Assembly (NCBI GenBank): GCA_002448875.1
Contig: DKAS01000124.1
Span: 16,283 to 22,131, forward strand
Length of the DNA: 5,849 bases
Origin: Proteobacteria bacterium UBA6920
GTDB taxonomy: Bacteria > Pseudomonadota > Gammaproteobacteria > SG8-11
Reading direction: 5' to 3'
In this document: one piece after another, positions 5,579 to 5,849 of the stretch
How positions within the stretch are numbered: position 1 is the first letter of the stretch
How the letters are laid out: each line of letters starts with the position of its first letter
The notes under the pieces: generated by a model
The model's input: the letters and a program-made list of their open reading frames with translations, nothing else
What the model was told of the DNA's origin: nothing
Databases searched by the model: none
Position numbers and translations under genes: made by a program

Positions 5579-5849
5579 ATGCAAACCACGCTGCAGGAAA
5601 AATACAAAAACAGCGCCGTCGGCCGTGAAGCCGAAACCATTTTGCGCAGCTGCGTACACTGTGGATTCTGCACCGCCACCTGCCCCACCTACCAGTTGCT
5701 GGGCGATGAACTGGACGGCCCGCGCGGCCGCATCTATCTCATCAAGCAGATGCTGGAAGGCGCGGAAGTCAGCGCCAAGACGCAGCTGCATCTGGATCGC
5801 TGCCTCACCTGCCGCGCCTGCGAAACCACCTGTCCTTCAGGCGTGACCT
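5579..5849 (+). CDS. glcF: Glycolate oxidase iron-sulfur subunit GlcF (5' part)
   Basis: The first 90 codons are present; the gene runs off the window. GlcF carries electrons for the GlcDEF glycolate dehydrogenase, which oxidises glycolate to glyoxylate at the membrane and passes electrons to the respiratory chain. Two complete ferredoxin-type [4Fe-4S] motifs are visible: Cys25, 28, 31 and 35 followed by Pro, and Cys75, 78, 81 and 85 followed by Pro. The surrounding [34 protein letters not shown] and HLDRCLTC segments are those of GlcF. The cysteine-rich CCG domains expected later in the protein are outside the window. The ATG at 5579 starts 6 nt after the kinase stop and has no clear Shine-Dalgarno, so translational coupling is likely. 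In the well-known operons glcD and glcE precede glcF; here a kinase does, which is unusual. The partner subunits may lie downstream or elsewhere. Confidence 0.92.
   Translation, partial: MQTTLQEKYKNSAVGREAETILRSCVHCGFCTATCPTYQLLGDELDGPRGRIYLIKQMLEGAEVSAKTQLHLDRCLTCRACETTCPSGVT

Noticed and set aside
4184..5791. A 535-codon minus-strand open frame antisense to the kinase
   Set aside because: It is longer than the kinase gene but overlaps kinase and glcF genes with clear family motifs. Its translation has no recognisable domain, and long antisense frames are common in GC-rich genes.

Overview
The window looks like a chromosomal segment of a GC-rich proteobacterium, most likely a gammaproteobacterium. 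This is an inference from three things: the GlcF N-terminus is very close to the enterobacterial/pseudomonad type, a DUF4197 secreted protein is present, and the operon has GC-rich codon usage. I cannot name a species. No tRNA, rRNA, CRISPR array or intact mobile element is visible.

Layout. Positions 1-122 are a non-coding 3' flank with nested inverted repeats. A minus-strand gene (893-123) encodes a secreted DUF4197 protein. About 200 bp of non-coding DNA (894-1090) separates it from a minus-strand IclR-family regulator (1849-1091). The regulator is divergent from a plus-strand operon of at least three genes: a thiamine-diphosphate enzyme of the phosphoketolase/transketolase superfamily (1996-4206), a DUF1537 'four-carbon acid sugar kinase' (4232-5572), and the start of glcF, the iron-sulfur subunit of glycolate oxidase (5579 to the window end). 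The intergenic gaps are 25 and 6 bp.

Control region. The divergent spacer (1850-1995) holds a cluster of TTTCA/TGAAA half-sites. These overlap a plausible promoter for the regulator, which would give a nearly leaderless mRNA. They are followed by a leader of about 100 nt in which the Shine-Dalgarno of the ThDP gene can pair with an upstream anti-SD segment. That segment can alternatively join a long imperfect hairpin.

Working together. The cluster reads as an IclR-controlled catabolic or assimilatory module for a small hydroxy acid. Glycolate oxidase makes glyoxylate, the ThDP enzyme should make or break a bond next to a keto carbon, and the DUF1537 kinase should phosphorylate a C4 keto acid. 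One chemically coherent but untested idea is ThDP-dependent interconversion of glyoxylate plus a C2 unit with 3-oxo-tetronate, coupled to its 4-phosphorylation. The three-gene combination, and the hybrid transketolase/phosphoketolase signature of the first enzyme, are the most notable things here.
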